DNA of 54,037 nt from positions 1 through 54,037 of the forward strand of contig CASFQZ010000028.1 in assembly GCA_949296825.1 (NCBI GenBank). Reading direction: 5' to 3'. Shown here one piece after another: positions 9,466-19,195 of the stretch. The notes under the pieces were generated by a model. That model ran no database searches. It saw nothing but the letters and a program-made list of their open reading frames with translations, and was not told the origin of the DNA. A program made the position numbers and the translations under genes. This DNA comes from an uncultured Eubacteriales bacterium. Lineage in GTDB: Bacteria > Bacillota > Clostridia > Oscillospirales > Acutalibacteraceae. Each line of letters starts with the position of its first letter. Positions within the stretch are counted from its first letter, which is position 1.

Positions 9466-10158
9466 TTATCGTTGTCCATAATAGGCATTTTTACCGTGCT
9501 TACGCAGATAATGCTTGGCGAGCAGGGTTTTTCCCACCGGTGTTCTGCCGCCCAGCGCTTCGGTCTCCAGCGCCATCCCGGCGATAATCTCCAGCACCGC
9601 CGCATGTTCGGCAGCCTTTTTTGCATTGGCACCCCAGGTAAAGGGACCATGACTTTTCACCAGCACCGCAGGGATCGCCGCCGGATCCAACTCCCGCTCC
9701 GCAAAGCAGCGAGCGATAACAAGACCGGTATTTTTCTCATATTCACCGGTGATTTCCTCGTCGCTCAACGCATCGGCACAGGGCACATCCCCAAATGCAA
9801 AATCCGCGTGGGTCGTACCGTAGGCGGGGATATCCCGCCCCGCCTGGGCGAAGGCGACCGCGTGGGGTGAATGGGTATGCACCACGCCGCCGATTTCAGG
9901 GAAGACGCGGTAAAGCTCCAGGTGGGTCGCCGTATCTGATGAGGGCGACAGGGAAGACTCGACCCGGTTGCCCGAAAAGTCAACCACCACCATCTTTTCC
10001 GGTGACAATTCATCATAGGGCACGCCAGAGGGCTTGATGACCATCAGCCCCCTTTCACGGTCAATGCCCGAAGCATTGCCCCAGGTAAAGGGCGCCAGAT
10101 CGTATTCCGTCAAAAGCATATTCGCTTCGTACACTTCTTTTTTCAGCGCTTCCAGCAT
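9466..10158 (-). CDS. araD: L-ribulose-5-phosphate 4-epimerase
   Basis: A 230-aa class II aldolase-fold epimerase that interconverts L-ribulose 5-phosphate and D-xylulose 5-phosphate, linking arabinose-type sugars to the pentose phosphate pathway. The substrate and zinc motifs are present: GNASG near residue 27, IKPSGVPY, the metal-binding HTHSPH near 95-100, and a later HGPF. Length equals that of the AraD family. No other arabinose genes lie nearby; instead it sits between a lipoprotein gene (12 nt upstream) and dnaE (15 nt downstream) in one transcription unit. A related sugar-phosphate epimerase specificity is possible. Ribosome site AAGGAG precedes the ATG. Confidence 0.92.
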   Translation of the reverse strand: MLEALKKEVYEANMLLTEYDLAPFTWGNASGIDRERGLMVIKPSGVPYDELSPEKMVVVDFSGNRVESSLSPSSDTATHLELYRVFPEIGGVVHTHSPHAVAFAQAGRDIPAYGTTHADFAFGDVPCADALSDEEITGEYEKNTGLVIARCFAERELDPAAIPAVLVKSHGPFTWGANAKKAAEHAAVLEIIAGMALETEALGGRTPVGKTLLAKHYLRKHGKNAYYGQR

Positions 10159-10170
10159 GGTGGTTTCTCC

Positions 10171-10929
10171 TTATTCACTCGTATCCTGCTCGGTAATCTC
10201 ATACCCATCGGTCGAGAAGCCGATGCTTTCCTCCGTTACGCCGCCGACGGTCAGGCTTTTCAGCTCCCAGCTGACATTGACCGAGCCGCTCAGGTTATAA
10301 ACCCGGCACTTGGAGGCAAAGCCGTATTCCTCATCAATCCACACAAAGGCGTAAGCGGTCAACAGTCCCGCCGTGTTGTATGCGGATTGGGTGTATTTTT
10401 TCGCCGGTCTGCCCGCCACGCTTTCCTCGCCCTGTAATTCCACATTGGCAAGCGTCGGGAACGCCGCGTCCACCCGGGCAATTTTCAAAAAACCGGGCGT
10501 AATGGAAGCAAGACTCTGATCACTTAAAACCGAATGGGTGCCGGTCTTCGTCTGAGGGTTCAGCACATATTCCTCCACATCATCACCGCTTTGCAAAAAA
10601 CAGGTCAGCGCACCGCTGGTTTCTTCCTTGGCGGTATAGATCCCTTCACAGCGATGCTCGGTCAGATTGGAGGACTGTCCGTTCTCTTCGTAGGTATAGC
10701 TTAATGCATAGTTGGAAAGCCAGCTCTCGTTGATCAGAATCGGACTGCCGGTACCGCCGGAATAGGTCGGCGCGGTGGTACCCTCCTCTTCGTCGTCGGT
10801 GAAGACCTGGGTATTTTTCGCCGTGGTGTCCAGCTCGCTCAGGCTGCCCGCACTATCATCCGCACAGGAGGAAAACAGCGAGAGAGCCAACGCCAGCAGA
10901 CAGAGGATCGCGATCCTTTTTTTGTCCAT
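10171..10929 (-). CDS. Membrane-anchored lipoprotein of unknown function
   Basis: A 252-aa protein with a typical lipoprotein signal: basic start MDKKR, hydrophobic core and a lipobox LFSSC with Cys near residue 22. A low-complexity Ser/Thr/Asp/Glu linker follows (to about 60), then a mixed beta-rich domain without motifs I recognise. It should be anchored on the outer face of the cytoplasmic membrane. It is the first gene of the operon with araD, dnaE and the patatin gene, and carries its own strong promoter facing away from the beta-galactosidase gene. Start ATG with ribosome site GGGAGG. Function unknown. Confidence 0.8.
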   Translation of the reverse strand: MDKKRIAILCLLALALSLFSSCADDSAGSLSELDTTAKNTQVFTDDEEEGTTAPTYSGGTGSPILINESWLSNYALSYTYEENGQSSNLTEHRCEGIYTAKEETSGALTCFLQSGDDVEEYVLNPQTKTGTHSVLSDQSLASITPGFLKIARVDAAFPTLANVELQGEESVAGRPAKKYTQSAYNTAGLLTAYAFVWIDEEYGFASKCRVYNLSGSVNVSWELKSLTVGGVTEESIGFSTDGYEITEQDTSE

Positions 10930-10978
10930 TTCGATTGCCTCCCGGTTTTGATTTTTTACTTTATTTCATACCAAATAC

Positions 10979-11007
10979 ATTTTAGTAGGAACCCCGCGCA
11001 AAGTCAA
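10979..11007 (-). promoter_or_regulatory. Sigma-A promoter for the lipoprotein-araD-dnaE-patatin operon
   Basis: Minus strand -35 TTGACT (11002-11007), 17-bp spacer, -10 TAAAAT (10979-10984). The gaps between the four genes are 12-15 nt, so this promoter probably drives dnaE too. Confidence 0.75.
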
Positions 11008-11039
11008 CGGATAAATTGTAAATTCGCACCCTTTTCCCC

Positions 11040-11069
11040 TTGCAATCGGCGCGGCGGCTATGGTATGAT
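11040..11069 (+). promoter_or_regulatory. Sigma-A promoter for the GH2 beta-galactosidase gene
   Basis: -35 TTGCAA (11040-11045), 18-bp spacer, -10 TATGAT (11064-11069). The predicted start near 11076 leaves a leader of only about 23 nt, with ribosome site GGAGG at 11084-11088. It is divergent from the operon promoter at 10979-11007, with the -35 boxes about 32 bp apart. No clear operator palindrome is visible. Confidence 0.7.
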
Positions 11070-11071
11070 AA

Positions 11072-14107
<3,036 letters not shown>

Positions 14108-14112
14108 AAAGA

Positions 14113-14150
14113 CGCGCGTCCGGGTTCTCCCTCGGGCGCGCTTTTTCTTT
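14113..14150 (+). terminator. Rho-independent terminator after the GH2 gene
   Basis: A 9-bp GC-rich stem (14114-14122 with 14133-14141) is followed by CTTTTTCTTTTTTT. It separates the beta-galactosidase gene from the downstream fusion gene. Confidence 0.8.
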
Positions 14151-14186
14151 TTTTAATTTTATAATATTCTTCCGAGGTGAAATACC

Positions 14187-16751
14187 ATGCTGACCCATCG
14201 CTGGATCGAGGGCAAAGAGGATTATTCCGATGCGCTTTGGATTCGCAGAATTGTTTTTATGAAGGAACAAGGCTATTCCGAACAGATGGAAATCGTTCCG
14301 GAAGAAGATACCATTTCCCAGCATCTGGTGATTTATGACGACGGGAAGCCCGTTGCCTGCGGACGGCTGCTGCCGGACAAAAAGCCCGGCTCCCTGCACG
14401 CCGGACGCATTGCCGTCCTGAAAGAAAAACGAGGAACCGGGCTGGGCAGAACCGTTGTTGAGCTGCTGACAAAGAAAGCAAAAGAGCAAGGCGCCGAAGA
14501 AGTCACCATTGGCGCCCAGGAATATGCCGTCCCCTTCTACCGAAAATGCGGCTATATTCCCTGCTCGGTCGAATATATGGACGGGCATATCCCCCATGTG
14601 ATGATGGCGCGCACTTTTGCGCTGGAGGATTGCAGCTTCCTGAGTTTCCGCGACTTTCCCGGAGCCGTGCTTTTTCGCCGGGATTTCGCCCTGCCTACCG
14701 CCGCCAAAAAGGCGACGCTTCTTCTGCTGCCGCTGGGATTTTGCGAAGGTTATCTCAATGGCAGACGTATCAGCGAGGATTTATATGCGCCCGCCTGGAG
14801 CAATTATGTGCCGCAGGATCTCAGCCATATGAATTATCCGATCCACGATAAAATGTGTCATCGCGCCTACTATCTGGAATACGATGTCACATCCTTTGTA
14901 CAGGAAGGAAAAAACGCCTTGGCGCTGCACATCGGCGACGGCTGGTACGGTCAGTGGGAGACCCGCAATGAGGGCGTAAAGCGCTATGGTGAAAAAAAGC
15001 TTTGCTACCGTCTGAGCATCGAAGGAGAAGACGGTCAACATTATGAATTTTCCTCTTCCGACGGGGGGAAATATCGCGGCAGCTTTATCAAAAAGACCAG
15101 TATGTATTTCGGCGAACGGCAGGACCTGCGCGATTATGCTCGTGCAGACCTGACCAACGAGCCGGTCGGCGCAGTGTGGCTTGACGCCGCGCCAGCTTCT
15201 GCGCCTGATTCGCTTCTTGTCAAGCAGACCTGTCCATCGGATCGGGTGCTGCAGACGATCCGCAATCCTAAAATCATCTATACCTTCGGCGACACCACGA
15301 TCTATGATATCGGCGAAAATCTCGCCGGCTTCGCTGTACTGAAGTTTCCGAACCGCAGCGGAGCGAACCGGCGCATTCTGGTGCGCTATGCGGAGAATCT
15401 GAACGAAGACGGCTCGCTGAACTTTCATTCCACCGGCGGCAGAAATCGAATTTCGATGGATGAATTTTGCAGCGGAGACGACAACGATCTTTTGCTTTAC
15501 CCCCGATTTCTCTGGCACGCCGGCCGCTATATTGAGGTGCGGGGCGAACACGAATTTGTCGCCTTCTGTCTTGCTGCCTCCGATGTCAGGCAGACCGCCG
15601 AATTCTCCTGCGCCGACCCGGTACTGAACTGGCTGTTTGGCGCGTATGTGCGCACCCAGCAGAGCAATATCCACTGCTGCGTTCCCTCCGACTGTCCCCA
15701 TCGTGAGCGGCTGGGCTATACCGGCGACGGTCAATTGACCAGCCGGGCGGCGCTGACGGTATTTGACGCCAAGGAAATGTATCGCAAATGGATTCGCGAT
15801 ATCGCTGACAGTCAGGACATCAAAGGCGGACACGTCCAGCATACCGCCCCCTTTTACGGCGGCGGGGGCGGTCCCGGCGGTTGGGGCTGCGCAATGGTCG
15901 CTATGCCCTGGAATTTTTATGAATTTACCGGTGATCTTTCAATTTTAGAGGATTATTATTGTCATATGACAAAATACCTGGACTATATGCACACCCGCTG
16001 TGAGAATCATCTGGTGGTACGGGAGGAGCCGGAGGGCTGGTGTCTCGGCGACTGGTGTCCGCCTTACGGCAAACCGCAAATTCCGGAACCCTTTGTCAAT
16101 ACCTATTTCTATATCCGTTCCCTGCGCCAGGTCCAAAAGGCGGCGCAGCTTCTGGGCAAAGAGGAGGACATTCCCGTATTTCTCCGGGAGGAGGAAGCCT
16201 GTCTGCGGGCAATAAAAGAGCATTATCTTGATCCGAACACCGGTTCCTTCTGCGGCGGCGTAGAGGGGGCGGATGCCTTTGCTATGGATCTTGGTCTGGG
16301 CGACGAACGCACCGAAAAAAATCTGGTTCAAAAATATCAGGCGCTCAGCATGTACGACACCGGTATTTTCGGCACGGATCTGGTGACCAAGGTACTATTT
16401 GACCGAGGACATGGTGAAACAGCACTGGCTCTTCTGACCAGCCGCAAGGAGGTCTCCTTCGGTCATATGATGGACAGCGGCGCAACTACCCTATGGGAAT
16501 ACTGGTTCAATGACCATTCCTCCAGTCATCCGATGTTTGGCGCAGTGGCTGAATATCTGTTCCGTGATATTCTCGGTATTCGCCAGAGGGAAGGCAGCGC
16601 CGGTTTCCGCGAATGGGAAATCAAGCCCGCTTTTCTGCCATCCCTCGACTGGGCAAGGGGAAAAATGCAAATTCCCGACGGCGTGCTGGAAGTCGAAGTG
16701 GAACACGGCAAATTAAAAAAATGTACGCTCAATGGAAAGGAGATTTCATGA
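14187..16751 (+). CDS. GNAT acetyltransferase - GH78 alpha-L-rhamnosidase fusion
   Basis: One uninterrupted 854-aa frame encodes two enzymes. Residues 1-144 are a YjcF/ElaA-like GNAT domain with the acetyl-CoA motif KRGTGLGRTV (81-90), AVPFYRKCGY and IPHVMMAR. From about residue 148 it becomes a GH78 alpha-L-rhamnosidase: an N-terminal beta domain with WYGQWE, then the (alpha/alpha)6 barrel with DCPHRERLGYTGD near residue 500, matching the catalytic acid region of BsRhaB, and TTLWEYW near 770 containing the catalytic-base Glu. No signal peptide is present, so both act in the cytoplasm. Its TGA overlaps the ATG of the next acyltransferase. A frameshift joining neighbouring genes looks unlikely because the frame and spacing are continuous. 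Ribosome site GAGGTGA precedes the ATG. Confidence 0.87.
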   Translation: MLTHRWIEGKEDYSDALWIRRIVFMKEQGYSEQMEIVPEEDTISQHLVIYDDGKPVACGRLLPDKKPGSLHAGRIAVLKEKRGTGLGRTVVELLTKKAKEQGAEEVTIGAQEYAVPFYRKCGYIPCSVEYMDGHIPHVMMARTFALEDCSFLSFRDFPGAVLFRRDFALPTAAKKATLLLLPLGFCEGYLNGRRISEDLYAPAWSNYVPQDLSHMNYPIHDKMCHRAYYLEYDVTSFVQEGKNALALHIGDGWYGQWETRNEGVKRYGEKKLCYRLSIEGEDGQHYEFSSSDGGKYRGSFIKKTSMYFGERQDLRDYARADLTNEPVGAVWLDAAPASAPDSLLVKQTCPSDRVLQTIRNPKIIYTFGDTTIYDIGENLAGFAVLKFPNRSGANRRILVRYAENLNEDGSLNFHSTGGRNRISMDEFCSGDDNDLLLYPRFLWHAGRYIEVRGEHEFVAFCLAASDVRQTAEFSCADPVLNWLFGAYVRTQQSNIHCCVPSDCPHRERLGYTGDGQLTSRAALTVFDAKEMYRKWIRDIADSQDIKGGHVQHTAPFYGGGGGPGGWGCAMVAMPWNFYEFTGDLSILEDYYCHMTKYLDYMHTRCENHLVVREEPEGWCLGDWCPPYGKPQIPEPFVNTYFYIRSLRQVQKAAQLLGKEEDIPVFLREEEACLRAIKEHYLDPNTGSFCGGVEGADAFAMDLGLGDERTEKNLVQKYQALSMYDTGIFGTDLVTKVLFDRGHGETALALLTSRKEVSFGHMMDSGATTLWEYWFNDHSSSHPMFGAVAEYLFRDILGIRQREGSAGFREWEIKPAFLPSLDWARGKMQIPDGVLEVEVEHGKLKKCTLNGKEIS

Positions 16752-17377
16752 TACCAAACCCAAATCTGGCGTTTCCCAATCCAAATATACCAAGCCTTTG
16801 TCTGATTCGCAATGTTATCACCCGCGAAAATATCGAAGTCGGCGACTACACCTATTATGATGATCCCGAGGGTGCGGCACAATTTGAACAGCATGTGACC
16901 CACCATTATCCCTTTTTGGGAGACAAGCTGATCATCGGTAAATTCTGCTGTATCGGAAAAGACGTAGAATTTATCATGAATGGCGCGAACCACCGCATGG
17001 CAAGCGTTACGACTTACCCTTTCAATCTTCTGGGCGGCGACTGGGAAAATACGGTACCAGCCCTTTCGGAGCTGCCTTTTAAGGGAGATACACGCATCGG
17101 CAATGATGTCTGGATTGGACAGAATGTTACCTTTCTTCCCGGGGCACAGGTTGGCGACGGCGCCATCATCGGCGCAAACGCTGTCGTCGGCGGCACCGTT
17201 CCGCCTTACGGCATCGCTGTCGGGAATCCGGCAAAGGTGATCCGCCGCCGGTTTTCGGATGAAATCATACACCACCTGCTCCGGCTGCGCTGGTGGGATC
17301 GAGACATTGAATGGATTACCGATCACCTCTCCGTGTTGTGCAGCACCGATCCGCAAAAAATTCTAAGCATTGAATAA
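16748..17377 (+). CDS. Vat/XAT-type hexapeptide O-acetyltransferase
   Basis: A 209-aa left-handed beta-helix acyltransferase of the xenobiotic acetyltransferase family, the same length as streptogramin A acetyltransferases. It shows FCCIGKDVEFIMNGANHRM with the catalytic-type His, the family signature TYPFNLLGGDWE, and hexapeptide repeats (IGNDVWIGQNVTFLPGAQVG). The ATG at 16748 overlaps the rhamnosidase TGA (ATGA) and has ribosome site AAGGAG; a longer in-frame extension upstream lies inside the rhamnosidase gene and is not used. Family members acetylate streptogramin A, chloramphenicol or sugar hydroxyls. Coupling to a rhamnosidase makes a glycan or natural-product substrate as plausible as antibiotic resistance. 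Confidence 0.88.
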   Translation: MIPNPNLAFPNPNIPSLCLIRNVITRENIEVGDYTYYDDPEGAAQFEQHVTHHYPFLGDKLIIGKFCCIGKDVEFIMNGANHRMASVTTYPFNLLGGDWENTVPALSELPFKGDTRIGNDVWIGQNVTFLPGAQVGDGAIIGANAVVGGTVPPYGIAVGNPAKVIRRRFSDEIIHHLLRLRWWDRDIEWITDHLSVLCSTDPQKILSIE

Positions 17378-17384
17378 ACCAAAA

Positions 17385-17421
17385 AACCTGCGCCCGGCGA
17401 AAGCCGGACGCAGGTTTTTCT
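17385..17421 (+). terminator. Rho-independent terminator after the acyltransferase gene
   Basis: A stem of about 13 bp with one mismatch and a GAAA loop, AACCTGCG/CGCAGGTT at its base, is followed by TTTTTC. Confidence 0.88.
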
Positions 17422-17432
17422 TTGCTCAAAGC

Positions 17433-17457
17433 AAAAAAAGCCCCGGGAAACGGAGCT
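17433..17457 (-). terminator. Rho-independent terminator after the 58-aa membrane protein gene
   Basis: On the minus strand the stem AGCTCCG/CGGGGCT is followed by TTTTTTT. It faces the terminator of the convergent acyltransferase gene. Confidence 0.7.
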
Positions 17458-17477
17458 GATTCTGCAAAAATGCTTCT

Positions 17478-17654
17478 TTACGCGACGGTTTCGGATACGA
17501 AATCCTCATCGCAGCAGGAGCAGGAAACGTAATTTTCTTCGGTGTTGCCGATCTGCTGCTGTTTTTCCATATACTTCTTCACCAGAGCATAGACAGCGGC
17601 AATGACGCCGGCGATCCCCACAATAATGCCGATGATTTTCAGAGCCTTTTTCAT
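17478..17654 (-). CDS. Small single-pass membrane protein, 58 aa
   Basis: A short gene starting MKKALKIIGIIVG, with one transmembrane helix (about residues 5-25), a basic patch KKYMEK and an acidic tail carrying a Cys cluster, SCSCCDED. It has ribosome site AAAGGA 14 nt upstream of the ATG and a terminator after the stop, both of which support a real gene. The three tail cysteines could bind a metal or be oxidised, but the fold is unknown. It lies 36 nt downstream of rpsT on the same strand and may be cotranscribed with it. Confidence 0.75.
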   Translation of the reverse strand: MKKALKIIGIIVGIAGVIAAVYALVKKYMEKQQQIGNTEENYVSCSCCDEDFVSETVA

Positions 17655-17690
17655 ACAAGAAACCGTCCTTTCAGATTTTTTTGAAAACAG

Positions 17691-17954
17691 TTACGCGTTG
17701 GACTTGTTCAGCTTAACGGCAAGCGCCGCTTTTTTGCGGGCAGCGTTGTTCTTGTGCAGCAGCCCCTTCGCAGCAGCCTGGTCGATCTTTTTCTGCGCAA
17801 GCTTGACAAGCTCCGCTTTATCCGCAGCGCCGGACTCGATCGCAAGGTTCGCCTTTTTGATCGCGGTCTTCAGCGCAGTATTCGCCGATTTATTTCGCGC
17901 GGCTTTGGTCGCGTTCACGCGAACGCGCTTCTTCGCGGACTTAATGTTAGGCAT
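17691..17954 (-). CDS. rpsT: 30S ribosomal protein S20
   Basis: An 87-aa, very basic, alanine-rich helical protein that binds 16S rRNA in the small subunit. The family start MPNIKSAKKR and the motifs NKSANTALKTAIKKA and KKIDQAAAKGLLHKNNAARKKA are all present. The ATG at 17954 is chosen because it follows a strong ribosome site (AAAGGAGGTGG) and gives the canonical N-terminus. Convention in Firmicutes places rpsT next to gpr, as here, where the two genes are divergent. Confidence 0.97.
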   Translation of the reverse strand: MPNIKSAKKRVRVNATKAARNKSANTALKTAIKKANLAIESGAADKAELVKLAQKKIDQAAAKGLLHKNNAARKKAALAVKLNKSNA

Positions 17955-17986
17955 ATCGCCACCTCCTTTACACATGCACACGAAGT

Positions 17987-18015
17987 ATCATACCATCTTT
18001 TCCGCCCAATTGCAA
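17987..18015 (-). promoter_or_regulatory. Sigma-A promoter for rpsT
   Basis: Minus strand -35 TTGCAA (18010-18015), 17-bp spacer, -10 TATGAT (17987-17992). Confidence 0.75.
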
Positions 18016-18055
18016 GAATTTTTTTCAATTTCTTGAGAAAGGCGCGGAAAATTTC

Positions 18056-18084
18056 ACATATCTTTTTGTTTTTAGGACAAACTA
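18056..18084 (+). promoter_or_regulatory. Candidate forespore (sigma-F/sigma-G) promoter for gpr
   Basis: An ACATA box (18056-18060) lies 14 bp before GGACAAACTA (18075-18084), which fits the sigma-F/G pattern of an AT-rich -35 and a -10 ending in A-CTA with a preceding GG. No good sigma-A promoter is visible for gpr, which is forespore-expressed in Bacillus. The match is imperfect. Confidence 0.45.
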
Positions 18085-18116
18085 CCGGTGGAAAACCTAT
18101 GCGGGAGGTTATATTC

Positions 18117-18992
18117 ATGTTTTTCGGAACCGATCTTGCCATGGAACGCCGGCGCATTGCTGGCGAAATGGATGGAATCTTTCATCGAGAATATGCGGTC
18201 GGGGACGCATCCGTCAGCGAAATCCGCATCGAAAGCGACGAGGCGGCGGAAAAGCTGGGCAAATCCCGCGGCAGTTTTTTGACCGTCAGCGTCCCCGATA
18301 TGACCGAGGATATTGAGGTTTTCGAGGGCAGGAGCCGGGCGGCGGCAGATTGTCTGCTATCTCTGCTGCCAAAAAAGGGCAGTGTAATGGTGGCGGGGCT
18401 TGGCAATGAGGAAATTACCTCCGACGCGCTGGGTCCCAAATGCATCGCCCGCATCTTTGCAACCGGTCATATTCCCAAAGAGCAGGCGCGGCAGCTGGGT
18501 CTTGCCGGCCTGCGAACCGTTTATGCCGTTGCACCGGGCGTTGCCGGGCAGACCGGCATTGAAGGAGCGCAGTTTCTCAAAAGCCTTTGCAAAACCCTTT
18601 CGGTATCGGCGCTCATTGCGGTGGACGCGCTGGCGGCGCGGGATATGGCGCGGCTGGGCAATACCGTTCAGATCACCGACACCGGCATTTCTCCCGGCTC
18701 CGGCGTGGGCAATCCGCGAAAAGAATACACCCGGGAAAGCATCGGTGTGCCGGTTATCGCCGTCGGTGTGCCGACGGTTATCCACATCCTGCACGCGGCG
18801 GCAGGCATTTTTGCGCAGGAAATTACCGAAGAAAGCGAAATCCGCGCTAAAAACTACCGCGAAGCCGTCGTTACCGTGCGCGACGCGGACGCGTTGATCC
18901 GCCACGCGGCAAATCTAACCGCGATGGCAATCAATCTGGCGCTGCACCCGTCCCTTTCCGCCGCCGAGCTTTCCCATCTGACCGCGAGGTGA
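18117..18992 (+). CDS. gpr: GPR germination endopeptidase (spore protease)
   Basis: A 291-aa A25-family protease that degrades small acid-soluble spore proteins at germination; in Bacillus it is made in the forespore as a zymogen. Family motifs include GLGNEEITSDALGPK, the VAPGVAGQTGIE region, DALAARD and DTGISPGSGVGN. The ATG at 18117 follows ribosome site GGGAGG at a good distance; an in-frame ATG at 18099 lies upstream of that site. It is shorter than the Bacillus enzyme (about 370 aa), as is usual in Clostridia. Its presence implies the organism sporulates or recently did. A small membrane protein gene follows after 3 nt. Confidence 0.95.
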   Translation: MFFGTDLAMERRRIAGEMDGIFHREYAVGDASVSEIRIESDEAAEKLGKSRGSFLTVSVPDMTEDIEVFEGRSRAAADCLLSLLPKKGSVMVAGLGNEEITSDALGPKCIARIFATGHIPKEQARQLGLAGLRTVYAVAPGVAGQTGIEGAQFLKSLCKTLSVSALIAVDALAARDMARLGNTVQITDTGISPGSGVGNPRKEYTRESIGVPVIAVGVPTVIHILHAAAGIFAQEITEESEIRAKNYREAVVTVRDADALIRHAANLTAMAINLALHPSLSAAELSHLTAR

Positions 18993-18995
18993 GCA

Positions 18996-19193
18996 ATGAA
19001 CCGAAATCCCTTACAGAAGCTGATCCGCCTGTTCCTGATCCTATCCGTATTCCTTCTTTTGTTAACCGGCGCTGCCGCCGGCGCGCTGACCGTCTATCAG
19101 AAAACCCAAAGCGATCCGCCAATCACCGCCGAAGAACAAAACGCGGCGCTGAACGCTTTTCTGTCAGAACTTTTCTTTTCCGGAGAGGAATAA
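18996..19193 (+). CDS. Small membrane protein downstream of gpr, 65 aa
   Basis: It starts three nucleotides after gpr, with ribosome site GAGGTGAG placed in the end of gpr. The protein has a basic N-terminus, one strong hydrophobic segment (about residues 10-32) and a short acidic outside tail ending FFSGEE. In Bacillus the gene after gpr is spoIIP, whose product also begins with such an anchor, so a link to sporulation is possible, but no SpoIIP catalytic domain is present. It ends 2 nt before the convergent DUF2079 gene. Function unknown. Confidence 0.65.
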   Translation: MNRNPLQKLIRLFLILSVFLLLLTGAAAGALTVYQKTQSDPPITAEEQNAALNAFLSELFFSGEE

Positions 19194-19195
19194 TC

